Source: Pyrrhoderma lamaoense (lineage: Eukaryota; Basidiomycota; Agaricomycetes; Hymenochaetales; Hymenochaetaceae). From it: a stretch of DNA of 64,000 nt. The translations under genes were made by a program, and so were the position numbers. The notes under the pieces were generated by a model, which did not search any database, was not told the DNA's origin, and saw only the letters and a program-made list of their open reading frames with translations. Numbering within the stretch: position 1 is the first letter of the stretch; each line of letters starts with the position of its first letter. Positions 28,192 to 39,522 of the stretch are shown here, one piece after another. The DNA is taken from the NCBI GenBank assembly GCA_002794735.1, contig NBAZ01000007.1, forward strand, positions 1,178,001-1,242,000, given 5' to 3'.

Positions 28192-31100
28192 TTACGCTTC
28201 CACAGAGCGAGCATGTCCGTCTCTTGAACCCTCTTCGCTCTCGTATGCACTAAGAAGCTCGTCATAGCCTTCATCGTCTCCGTCATGTCCCGTAGCGCTG
28301 TTCCGTCTATGATCCTCGGGAACACGTCTTGATCCAGACACCCTACGTACACGCCCAACACCACTTTCACCCGAAAGCTTTCTTCGGCGCTCACGTTCTT
28401 CCATAGAAATTTTACGTCTCCTCGGTGATCGAGATAGACCTTCTCCAGTAGGCGACGTCGACGGGAAGTGAATCGCTTTAGGCGTAGATGCAATTTCAGC
28501 CTCTGAGTCCATATCTGGAGCCGCAAGAGAACCTGGGCTTGGAATTGAAATTGGAGAGGCTTGCATTGGAGATGGCATAGAATCATCACGCGGCCTGGCG
28601 AGAGGAGCGCGTATCGATGCAGACCCAAACCGTTTCGTTCGAATCCTCGACGTGGCTCTACTCAACGAAGACACCGTCGGAACCGAGGAATCCGAAGTAT
28701 CCTCCAATGTCACTAACTTTGGAGGGATCTTTCGTAATGGTTTCTTGACTTCTGGTGGAGGCTCAATAGCAGAAATGCTCGATTCACTAAGAATAACGGA
28801 CCCACGTTGTCTTTCAGGATTCTTTACTCTGACAGAGGATTGAGTTTGATTGATATTTGTTACAGGGTTCGGGGTGGAGGGGGAGAAGGTAGGGTAGAAG
28901 GAGATCCTGGGGTAGATCCGCGGCCTGACTTTGAGTCTTCATCAATTAAGGAAACACTGAGTTCCTTCGGAGAACTATCTGACGCTCTCGAGCTGAGAAC
29001 ACCGAACTCAGACTGTGAAGAGAGTGAGTTATCCCGTCGCATGTGTGCAGTCCTAAATCTTGGTGCCATAGGTGAGATAGACTGCCGATTCAAAAGAACT
29101 TTTCGACTTGTGTTTTGATCTTGATCTAAATCACTCAGACCTAGTTTAGGCGAAGGTGCCAGGCTACTAGGTCTCGAGGACACCGAAGACTGAGAAAACT
29201 GAGAGTCCTGACGTTTTGGTGACCGTAGTTTATTATTCATAACTTCCATCCATTGTCCTCGGTCAGGAGTTGGTGTGCTGTTTGCGGATCTCGGTATGTT
29301 AGGTGGAGAATTAGTCGCGACCAGAGATGTTGCACTAAGTAACAAAGGACGAGGAACAGATTTTGGTCTGGGTGTTGCAGGGGCCAGACTCGCCCATGAA
29401 GGTAGAGATGCAACGAGTGATTCTGCTCTTCCGTGTCCGGCAGAGATCGTAGAAGCTGACAGTGAAGACGAGCTACTAGACTCAGGACTGTCTGGTATTT
29501 GCAAAGATGCCACCTCAGCTGGGGAAAACATCCTTGTATCTCGAGGTGGTTTAAAGAACGCAGGGCGGGGAGGCGGCGAATAAACCTCAGAACGATCAAT
29601 AACTGGGACTGAACCATGTCTAGGCCCCTCCCGTGCGTGCTGTGCCATTCTTTTACCTGTCTCCGTACCACTGAGGGAGTCTTCACGCTTCTTGTCAAAT
29701 GTGACAGCCTCGTGTGCTGGAGCACTACGCGCAGTCCATGCATCTAGTGCTTTTGCAGAGAGATTGGTACTTGCTTTCGATAGTCTTGCGGCCATATCAG
29801 ATTGACGAAGCTTTGCAGCATAGCTCCAAATGCCTGAGCTACCTCTCCGTGATGAATCTTGATTGCTCTCTTCTTCTTGTATCTGTGAGATACTTGGTGC
29901 CACGATCTCTTCGGGATTGCGCTTCGGTGATGAATATGGAGAGGGAGTTGCCGAGATCGCAGGGGAGGGTGACGGAGAAGGAGATGGCGACTCATCCATT
30001 GCACTTTGATTTGTTATTCCACGAATAACAGTGGACTTTAAGTAAGAACCCCATCCTGAGGTAGAAGCCTGAGACGTTGCGGGCGTCGAAGAGTTAGCAT
30101 TAGACACAACTTCATGTTCAGTTTCATTGTCTTCTTCATCAGATGATTCGTCACTGTTTTCTGGCGACTCATCAGTAGCCTCTACGTTATTTGTGAAGCC
30201 TCTCCAAAGTGTATCCCTAATAATCGCACCATATCCATTATTCTCCGACTGAACTGGTTTTGAAGATTCGTCTCTCTGAAGAAGGATATCACATGCAATT
30301 TGGAGAACGCGCTCCATACCTCCAACTTGCTCGATTGGATAATTTTGTAGTAAAGTCATACCCTCCATGAAGCATTGCCCAGTTCCCATGGCTTAAGTTG
30401 TTGTCGCTCAACATTAGAGGTTTCTTCTTCCCACAATCCGATCGGTGATTTTCGTCCTGATTTTCCTAATCTATTTGTTCCATATAATGAGTACGCTCTA
30501 GAATAACATTGATATTAACGTATACACTCACAAAAATAAGCGTGCCCGTGCCCGCACGAGCATAGCAGTGCAAATATCTAATAAATGTTCTAGTTTTGGA
30601 TTTGAGTTGCGTGAGATCTCCGGTTGAGAAAAGATCGAGTCCCAGCCAAAAGGATGGAGGAGAAGGGAAGAGTATGGGCTAAAACCGGGCAAGCCAACGG
30701 CTGAAGTGGCGTCAGCAACTTGCCATGTATGCGCGTTCAGTTATTTATATACTTACTATGAGTATTGTGGTAAAGCAGGGTCTAAACCTTTTGTGTCTTA
30801 TTTGTTCGAGAATATCAGCGACATACAAGACAGTTCATTATTGCCAGCAACTCACAAGATCTTCCAAAAGTTCGTTGTCGACAAGTGCCAGTCTTTCGCG
30901 AAGTTTTTTCATCCACACTAAACCACCTTCTGCCTCTTCCATTTCAGAGACTTCATGAAGTACTGCCTCAAGGAGCCAAAAGGAGTCTGCTTCAGCATGT
31001 GCAAGTTCTGAAGCTTCTACTTCCAAGTTCATCACAGCGTACAGTGCAACAAGTAGAGATGCAGTATGAGGAGATTCATGAGCTGGATTTAGTGCCTGTG

Positions 31101-31950
31101 TACATAAAGGAGACGAAGTAAAGCAGATATGTGAGATGAGTGTGCAGGAATTCTCCTGAAAAATCTGGGTGCAAGTGTATAAGAATTTGAGATCGTTGTT
31201 GGAGCTTGCTCAATAACAAGCTCTTCCTGAGCTGCTTTCGAGAGATCGAATTCGTCATCTCGAGGGCTACCCAAGTCCAATCGTATTTCAGGCGTGATAT
31301 CATATGATTCTTTCATTTCACCAGTTGTAGAATCATTGTCTATTAGTCGTAAGCGATCATCTAAGGCAAAGGCAAATTTGATTCTGATGTTCTCAGAAGA
31401 AACTTCATGGAGTGGACAGAAAGCTGACTGTTCAGCCGCATCTTCGAGGCCAGAGAAAAGATTTGGGGGTACTCGGCTTAACGATTCAACAATTTCTACA
31501 AGATTCTTGTCCGTAACGGATAGAGGATTCGAGGGGTGGGAAGGGTAGGAATGCTATCCAAAAGCCGTTTAATCAGATCCTTGAGATAACTTAGCAAAAA
31601 TGCGAGATATTGATTAGTTAAGGGCTTACATAGTAGCTTTCTCTTTTCTTCTGAGCCTCGGACTCCCATTGGACTTTCAGTACGGGAGTTGTGCCTAAGA
31701 GTAGCCTAAAAGTAGTTAGATAAGTTGATCAGAGGCTGTTGTAGCGTAGCGTACACACTTCCAGACTCGGGGCCTTAGCCATTGAGGATCGGAAGGTAAA
31801 CCAGACAACGATAGAGTCCTGAGCTTCTGTATGTCAACCGTACCAAGCAAGTTGGATGTATCGAGGATCTCAGATAGAATAGCAAGCCTGAGAAATCTAT
31901 ATCAGTCTTTTATATTATTGTACTTAATTGAATCAGTACTTCTCATCCAT
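28192..31950 (-). CDS. TBC-domain Rab GTPase-activating protein with long Ser/Pro-rich tail
   Basis: Predicted Rab-GAP (TBC1D13-like). Domain blocks, 5' to 3': LPSDPQWLRPRVWKLLLG; SHISALLRLLYVHRALNP; AEADSFWLLEAVLHEVSE; GLDPALPQYSYRWLAR; VLAHTLPFSSILLAWDSIF; NPKLEHLLDICTAML; MEGMTLLQNYPIEQVGG. A tail of about 600 residues follows, rich in Ser/Pro with an SP repeat and basic RRRKISMEERERRRK. The last intron is 28829-28863. Six one-base losses in homopolymers (about 31534, 31095, 30790, 30686, 30643, 30370) break the frame; each is cured by one added base. The start is open: ATG 31950 (MDEKLAILSEIL) lies inside the last IST1 exon, or the protein begins at the IST1 ATG as a fusion (see findings). 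Confidence 0.88.
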
Positions 31951-32721
31951 CTTCATCTGTGGTTTCCAATTCACATTGAAGTTTCGAGCAATATTCTGTA
32001 GATTTTCTTCGAGCTCGGAGGCAGAAGGTTTCCAGCGCATCAAATGTAAGATCTAAGCGAGTAGTAAGTAACCACTTAGGATATTTGAAACCTCCGGAGA
32101 TTATCTCACACGTTGAGATACATGACCTTCACTATTATGCATTGCCGACAACGCAAAATCTGGTCCGAGTTTACGTATAAGCATCTCACGAACAAGAATT
32201 AGGTCTGTTGATATCAAGATGAACAAAACTTATAGATTTACAAAGCAGAACCAAAATTACCTTGACAGTCAGTAAATGCAGCAGCATAGATGATGCTTGA
32301 AATAGCCTCTATGATAGAAGTGTGTAATTTTGGCTCGCTGTAGTATAGAGCCCATCAGTAAATCAAAACTCGGGCGCTGGTATAAGCATACTCCTTATCC
32401 AAATCCGAAAACCTCTCAATAATAACTCCACAATGCATCTCAAGGATTTCCATGGCATTTGATACGGCATCTTCAAGCATGAGCTTTTGAGCTTTAGCGC
32501 GGGCGAGGGAAACATTTCGTTGTTCCAGCAACGTTGCGATGTCACGGCTTGTTATTGTCGCTTTAGAGTCTGCTCTATCTTGAAGCTGTCCGAGCCGCTG
32601 GGCAGCAAGACGTAGCTGAGCCTATGATAGATGGTGGTATGAACCATATATCAGCTTCTCTGATCCTGAATTATAAGCAACAAGTTACCTTCACTACCGT
32701 TGGCTCCCATTTGCTAGTCAT
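31933..32721 (-). CDS. IST1: IST1-like ESCRT regulator (DUF292), possibly fused to the TBC gene
   Basis: IST1 family proteins bind ESCRT-III/Did2 and regulate Vps4 during multivesicular-body sorting. The start at 32721 opens MTSKWEPTVVK, then AQLRLAAQRLGQLQDRADS and ITSRDIATLLEQRNVSLARAKAQKLMLEDAVSNAMEILEMHCGVI-like helices, broken here only for length. It continues ISSIIYAAAFTDCQ, LILVREMLIRKLGPDFA and ILHLMRWKPSASELEENL, ending IARNFNVNWKPQMK. Exons: 32721-32689, 32621 onward to the GA|GTATGC donor, then three more, all in frame. A stop (TGA, 31933-31935) closes the frame as MDEKY. An alternative donor two codons earlier (GTACTG at about 31939) instead splices into the TBC exon at 31887. 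No homopolymer break was found in this part. Confidence 0.88.
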
Positions 32722-33293
32722 GGCTGTTGTCGAGAGGGCCAAACCGGAAACAAACTGCGCAGCTACTGCGGTGTAAGTGAGTTTATTAGATGATGGGAGT
32801 GTTAGAGAGGAAGAAAAGCTCACGAGCTGCCGGACGAGATTTCGAGACCGATGAAGGCTGTAACAAAGATTATTCGAAAGTGAGTACGCCAAAGATAAAT
32901 AGTTTTGTCAAGCTGAGAGCAGATGTTTGAGCAATATCGGGTAGGAATAGGCGGAGATGATTCCCCGGCCGAAGTAGCGAGAAATAGCACCTCAAGTCAC
33001 TGCTCTGAATTGTTTCGCGGATCCAGGAACGCTTAGCTCAGACAACAATATGGCGATCAAAACTGTCATATTATGTAATCGAGTATTGATGGTATTGATT
33101 CCATCACGTGATGGAATGTTTATTCCATATGTGGAGTTATTTTTATTTGATGGGATAAATGCGGTTATGAGGTCTGTTCTCCTTCTTTTTCAGTTAAGAA
33201 CGTCCACCTGTTCCTTCTCTTTTTTCTACCTCCTCGACTCCCATCTTTCGAGTGCACGCGCCTGTCTTTTCTGCTTCTCATCTTTCATCAGTC
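32722..33293. promoter_or_regulatory. Divergent promoter between IST1 and the GPI-anchored protein gene
   Basis: 572 nt lie between outward-pointing starts. A CT-rich tract at 33180-33290 immediately precedes the ATG at 33294, as usual for fungal promoters and leaders. The minus-strand frame at 32671-32892 is the IST1 leader plus exon 1 in another frame. No independent gene is seen. Confidence 0.5.
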
Positions 33294-34224
33294 ATGCTTT
33301 TCGCAAAGTTTGCCATCTCCCTTCTTGCTGCTGCGTCCACGGCACTTGGTATGTTCTTGTCTTCTTCTATGCCACCTTTTACTTTTCCTAATCGTTGTCT
33401 TCTGCTCAGCCATCACAATCAACACTCCGTCGGCCAGCTCTTTCTGGTATGTTCTGGCTCAATTCCATACTTCAAACTTTGTCTAACGTCTTTCGCTAGG
33501 GTTCAAAACACGTCAAACACCATTAGCTGGACTTTCGACTCCAGTGATCCTAACCCCATTGAGTTAGTTTATTGCAATTACTCTTCATCATCATTCATCA
33601 TATACTAATATTCTCGTGCTCAGCATCGTGGTTACAAACTCAAACTCGAGCTTCCTCAACGGGAACTTTTCTGTTAGTTCTTTCCCTTACAATATTCTAG
33701 ATGTTTCTCACAACTTTCGGCGGTAATAGATCGCCCGCTTCGTTGATCTCAGTAATGGTACATTTACCGTCACCAATGTGACACTTACTGTTGGCACTGG
33801 TATGGGAAACACATGATCTTGGTTGTGTTGGAGTGATTTATTGATATCTATCTCACTAGGTTACGTCGTTAACTTCGTAAACACCAGCAACTCGGAGCAA
33901 GTCTTTGCCCAATCTGGAGCATTTGATGTAAAGGCCCCTGGAAGTATGTTATATACTCTGCTTGTAGCTCACTTGTATATAGGTGTCTAACCATGTATGT
34001 TCGTTCTAGCTACACCAGCTAGTGTCTCTGCTGCTTCTGCCTCCTCAACTGCAACCTCTGCAAGTGGAAGCGTCAGCGGCACTGCAAGCTCAGCATCTGG
34101 TTCTGCTGCCAACGCTGCCAGCTCTTCCTCGGCTGCTTTCCGTGCAGTTGCCCTTGACCTCCCTGTTTTCCCTATCGTCGTCAGTGTAGGTATGGCTCTT
34201 GCGGGAGGTCTCCTCGCCCTTTAA
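33294..34224 (+). CDS. Secreted Ser-rich GPI-anchored protein (Kre9/Knh1-type N-terminal domain)
   Basis: Predicted wall or plasma-membrane surface protein. A signal peptide MLFAKFAISLLAAASTALA is followed by ITINTPSASSFWWVQNTSNTISWTFD, the first strands of the fungal Ser-Thr-rich GPI-anchored family. NxS/T sites are frequent (NTS, NSS, NVT, NTS). The last 70 residues are Ser/Ala/Gly-rich, then a short hydrophobic tail (FPIVVSVGMALAGGLLAL), a GPI-attachment layout. Seven exons join in frame without a break; introns start GTATGT, GTTAGT and similar. Length is about 190 aa. The gene depends on the pathway that includes GPI15 at 27083. Function beyond a surface role cannot be stated. Confidence 0.82.
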
Positions 34225-36772
34225 GATGGACACTCTTGTCCAATGTTTTTTTAATTTCTTCTGGGCTCATGTCTGAAGTGTGTTCATCACACTCACAAGA
34301 AACTCTTGGCTCTCGAAGTGTTCTGGCTTTTCGCCTTGGACTGGTATTGTAACGATTTTCTACTTTTCTCTTGGCTGTTGTTTTGTAGTACCTTTTTCCG
34401 TTTGTGCGCTTGTTTTTTTTTCTACGAAAGTTTTTGTCAATACCCAAGGACTTCTGGTATATATCACTACCGGCTGTTGTCTGTCCATTCACGTGTATGA
34501 CAGTATGCGCTGTATGTTGTTACTTTTATAGTACATAGTCTAGCAAACACGTTGACTTTTTTTCCTACTTCTCTCATGAAATGACGTGATGTATATGCAG
34601 GGTGGCGGTACCGTTTGAATATTTGCCTGTGATCGACTGCCTAATCCCGTGTCTTCCGTGTGAGCGTCTATAATCAATATATTGAATATTGCGGTGTTCG
34701 TGTATGGTAAGATACGGCCGCCATTGAGTCTCGACGAGAATTCTGAACAGCAAGATGCAGAAGTGAGGAAAGAGCTCATATTGTTGTAATGGAAATATAG
34801 CTAGTGACCTCATCTCCTAAGCCTCCTTAATTCTATCTTATTCTCTACTTGACTAACCGTTGTGATTAGCGCGAGATTTTTTTCCCTCTAGATCTCTTGG
34901 CTGTTCTAGAAGAATACCGATGAATTCAATTTCTGATCAATTTTAGTCGTTTTTTTCTTCTTATAAAGGCGTCCGAGAGATCGTATCTCAATACCTAGGT
35001 TCGGACGATTCTAGTCCCGAGGAGGCAGGTAATCATGATCAATGTTTTAGGGCTAGAACTTGTAATAAATGGTTAACGGTAACCCGGAGAAGGAGAATTG
35101 TAAATTGACAATAGTGATACCAATATCTGGACATTTTCACACCTAATATTGTAGTATCCCGAATAACCTCCTTCGAGAATGCTCGATTTCAGTGCGTTAT
35201 ATGGCTACACAAGGTGAATACGTCGCGGGAATTCTCAAGGTACCGTTATGTGGTAATATCTGTATCAGTAGCCTGAGAACTTGAACTTGGACCGAAATAC
35301 TACATATAACGTGCTCTTGTATTATTATAATTATAAACACTATTCTATATACATGAAAAAAAGAGAAGGAAAAGGGAGAAACGATCATTTCAGCTGTCAA
35401 AGTCATTTAATCCTCCTTATTTTCTTCTTCTCGCCCGCTCTATAACCCTCGGTATAACAACAGAACCGAAAACGTGTTCTATTGTGCTGTTACTCCTTCC
35501 TGAGGCTTAGGATAATGTCAATTTAACAATAAACGGGTTGCTTTTCAGTTCCTTGAACCCTCTAAGCGATTATTGTTGTACTGCATACAATGTATATCTT
35601 AGCCTAAAAACTTAACCAAACATGCAGGTATAACACATAGGGCACATAAATGTCAATTCCGAAAATAGCAACGACGAGCAAGAGGAGGGGGGGGGGATTG
35701 GAACATAGATTTTTGAACAATCTACTAGAAGATTATAAAGAACGCATACATACAATTCGTACACATAACACATCCACGTTGACCAATGCGACACACGCAC
35801 GCACATGTGCATGTACGTGAGCAGAGTCCGCTTTTAATCTTAAGGAGAAAAGAACTCTTAAACCAACCACCAATCAAGATAGACTTCCAAACTTTAAACT
35901 CTATCCAATATCAAATCTCTTTCAGCCATTCATATTTACATAGCCAATCTTTTTACGTGTTATGGAGAAAGAACCACATGTATGATCATACATACCGCAC
36001 AAAAAATCAAGATAAGGAGAACCTTGAGCATGGCCTTCAAAGATTCCTATAAAAAAACTAAAAACAAGAAACTTTCAGGAAAAAGGTTTCATAGGTAGCG
36101 ATAAATCACTCAGAAATAAAAGCTTCTAGGTTCAGAAACACGGAAATACATTGTCCAACACTAATACGGTCATCGACAATAAGTTTCAAACTAACAGGGC
36201 TAGATGATTCGTTGTAGGCAAACTTCCTAATCTTACTTAAGATGGCACACCAGAACCATACACGAAATGAGAACTTCCCCGTTTTACGTTTCACGATTCA
36301 ACTATCAGGCATTGTTATTTCACAGACAACTTTTGAGTATGGATAGCCTATCTTTATTTTATAAAAACAATACCACCTTTTAGAAACAGGATCGGTAAAC
36401 AAGAGTAAACTACAAACAGCCACCTGAGAACACAAGCCCAAATGAGATGATAAGAAATTTCAGCTTGATCAGTAAAAACAAACTAAATCTACAGATTAAA
36501 AGGTCCCCCATTTGTAGGGTAGTAGAAAGAGAATTAGTCAGAGAAGGGTCACGTTCGGATGGAAGTGATAGATTCAGTAGTGAGTACAGTGAGTGGACGC
36601 AGGCAGCGCACAGCGCGTTACAGAGCAAATCGTACAGTGGTCACATCTTTTCAGATGTTCGCAGGAACAGGAGCAACAATACAGAACGTTCGAGTCGGGA
36701 ATAAAAAGATAGTATAAGATTACAGCAGTGAATTTAGTGGGGAAAGATGAATTCCACATCGTGAAAATATCA
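34225..36772. other. 2.5-kb region with no gene seen
   Basis: This begins with the 3' UTR of the GPI protein gene and ends with the 3' region of the MARVEL-like gene. It contains an AC/GT-rich stretch (35760-35820), a run of ten Gs at about 35686-35696 and AT-rich parts. The open frames (up to 103 aa) have no start context, introns or domains that I can support. Confidence 0.55.
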
Positions 36773-38774
36773 CTATCTTCGATTGTTGGGTGTCGAGCCT
36801 TTAATAGTCAGGTCGAGAGGTGGAGGTCGCGATCGTGTGTATCCACTTGATGTGGATCGAGTTCGAGGTCCAGTTGGCCTCGATCGATTCCCCATCTCCT
36901 CTCTTTTTACTTGTACATCGTTAGGAGTATCCTCATAATTGGTCTGTATAGGAATGACCTTTACAGGTTTCTTTGATATCAACCGCCCGAGATCAAGAGG
37001 TGGAAGAGGTGACCTCCGTCTACGTTCGCTCAAACTCTTTTGAGAGTTAGTTGATCCATTTGAAGATGTTCGACTTGGTGGCTGGGGCGCTGCTCGCTGC
37101 TTCTGTAAAGCTCGCTGTGAAAGAGGTCTAGGGGAGTCGGTAGCAGGTGGTACAATGACTGTGTTATCTACCCTTGGATTGATATTCATATTGGAGGTAC
37201 TATTAAGAGTACTGGCGATAGGTCGTGGCCAATTGCGAATAGGCGGAGGTGAAGACCCTGAGGCACGATTCATATAGTAGGTGTTGTTCGCACCATGATC
37301 CCTGTAGTTCTCATCCGTTTCCACTCTTTGTACGTAAGAGGGGTAGAGTGTCGTTGCTGCAGGAACGGGGACAGTTACCAGCGCTGAGGTCGCAAATGAC
37401 TTGAAACCTCCTTCACCTAGATCTGAATATGGAGGATGAATTGAATGACCTTCCGAAGACACAATATCTGTAAAATGTTCAATTTCCACTTGAGAACCCA
37501 AACCTGCACGACCGTGATTAAACACTAGTTGGGGCGCTGGTCGAAAGGGTTTCGGGATCACCAACGATGGGTATTTTGCTCTAGAATAACGCATCACTGG
37601 GGAGTTCGGTATACTCCTGATGCAATGCTTGGTCGCAAACCAGGGGAATTCACAAACTGAAGATTTCCAAACTTGTTGATCCTCCTCTTGGTGTAAAATG
37701 GAGAAGATCGTCAGAAGTAGCAAGTACATTAAAACTAAAGAATAAGCAGTTCCATTAAAGGTAAGAAAGCAACGTGCAGCAATGTAAGAAGTCTGATCAG
37801 TAAAGATGTAGAAACAAATCTTAGTAAGAGGTTAGAATCCTACCAAATGCAGAATTCAGCCAAGCAAATACAACCAAGATCTTTGCAGATGTACATGCTG
37901 ATCCCGCCAAGTGAACATCTGCACCTATTATTAGGAAGCAGGGGAAGAGGATATCAAATCAGTAAATCTTTGAGAACCTTGATGTAAAAAAGCCATGGGT
38001 AATCACGGCTTGTAACAAAGGGGAAAAACGCACTCGGGAATCCACAGAAATCATGGGAAACTATGGCAGTTGCGGAAACTGCCCCAACTGGGTTTCAGCA
38101 AGGCAGATATTGAGTGATCACGCATGACAAGGAAGATTAACGAACGAAGCAACGCGCAAAAAGGATAGATGCGGTTGTTGATCAGTTTTATAATTCCGAC
38201 CTTAGTACACATCATCCGAAGACGTACCGAAATTTAGTACCCAAAAGAACGTAAGCCAAAGCACCTCAAACCAAACTTTGCTGGCCACAGCACCTTTTCG
38301 GAGGACCTCAATAAAGATGCTACGAGGAGAAAATCAAGTAATGGGCTTCAGTTTTTCGTGTTTATTACGCCCTACGCTAAAGCCGCATAGTGGCACATGC
38401 ATGCGGACTTATAAACTTACACCGGGAAGATAACGACGATACCTAATGCGCCAACAAAAATCAGAAAACCATCGACGCTTGCTAGAAGGAATGATTAGAT
38501 TTGTAAGAGGGTGATACGACTAATTTTCAGAGATTATAACGTACCAACACGGGTGGTTTCCTGTGCAAAGCTCAGGTTCCAGGCAGCCACACTACATATG
38601 ATCGCATTACATATTATAAAAAAAGCTATATACAGTCCAAACCGTGTAGTTCAACAGATAAACGACGTATGTGATGTGTCCAGACAGCTCGTCAGCGTAC
38701 TAGAAGACGGGGATAAGACGTAGATCCTACATACCGAATACTGCAGCACGGAAGAAAAGGAACAATGAGAGCAT
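36773..38774 (-). CDS. MARVEL-like four-span membrane protein with Pro/Ser-rich cytosolic tail
   Basis: Six exons from ATG 38774. Four hydrophobic segments follow one another: MLSLFLFFRAAVFAFFIICN, VDGFLIFVGALGIVVIFPVI, VWFEVLWLTFFWVLNF and ILVVFAWLNSAFVLMYLLLL. The loop before the last holds GADVHLAGSAC. This four-helix plan and the D/W/F pattern resemble fungal MARVEL proteins, which shape membranes or traffic vesicles; the identification rests on topology. A tail of about 300 residues follows: Pro/Ser/Arg-rich, with RRRRSPLPPLDLGRL and RPPPLDLTIKGS, where PPLDL occurs twice and could be a binding motif. Introns are clear, one long (about 310 nt, ending AATAATAG). I did not need any frame correction. 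Confidence 0.72.
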
Positions 38775-39522
38775 ACGATTGAGTGTGATGATGAACAAGG
38801 CCGGAGGAGATTAGCTTGGATATATAATGGCGATGTGAGTGGACAAAAAGAGGTTCCAGGGGTGTAGCACCGGTCTACAGTGGAGTGAGAAGATGAAGAG
38901 ACGGGGAGTTGCAAGAAGAGGGCGTCCAGGCGCTTGAAACACGGTTGAGTACCCACCCGTTCTTAAAGTTTGATGTCCGGGCCACGCGCTTAGACAATAG
39001 TAGTCATTTATTCCCATACACATATCATACACAACAGCAAAAACAAATTAGTCTGAAAATACAAAGTGAAAAAAATAATAAAGAAAGTCAGATGGTCGTT
39101 CACTCATAGTACATACAAATACAATGATTAGCGATAAACAATGTCAACAAGAGAGATAAACTATTAAAAAAAGTGATGTGTTATAAAATTCGTATTCCAC
39201 TACGATAACAGCATGAGGTTCTCAGCTCTCCAAAAACGCTAGTGACGGCCCGTGCAAGGCATGGACTTGTAAGCAAGCTAGTGGTATAGTACCAACACAC
39301 ACATGTCCCTGGATCTCGGGCCCGGTCCTTGCATGGAGAAAATTCAACAAGTCAGCTTGTGATGGTGGTCTCTCGCGACCTACTGTCTGATACCACTTTT
39401 TGAGTCAGTGTCAAAAATGTAGTTAACGGAGGAACCGTAAATCCTAGAAAAAGTCCACTGTCTTGTAGTAGGTTCATCTATCCCGGGGATTGTGTCTTGG
39501 AATTTGAACGTAAGTCACTAGA
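38775..39522. other. Intergenic region with an inverted repeat
   Basis: This is upstream of the MARVEL-like gene and downstream of the PP4R1-like gene, both on the minus strand. An arm at 39250-39259 (CCGTGCAAGG) pairs with 39327-39336 (CCTTGCATGG) over ten positions with one G-T. The loop between is GC-rich and contains further short complementary pieces. Nothing coding is seen. Confidence 0.5.

Noticed and set aside
28860..30389. A separate 509-aa gene starting MGTGQCFMEGM on the minus strand
   Set aside because: The sequence around its ATG continues, with one T added, into QQLKPWELGNAFMEGMTLLQ, so it is the C-terminal part of the TBC protein, not a start.
39285..39310. A tRNA-like D-arm (AGTGGTATAGT) in the intergenic stretch
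   Set aside because: No T arm with a TTC loop and no acceptor stem can be placed around it.
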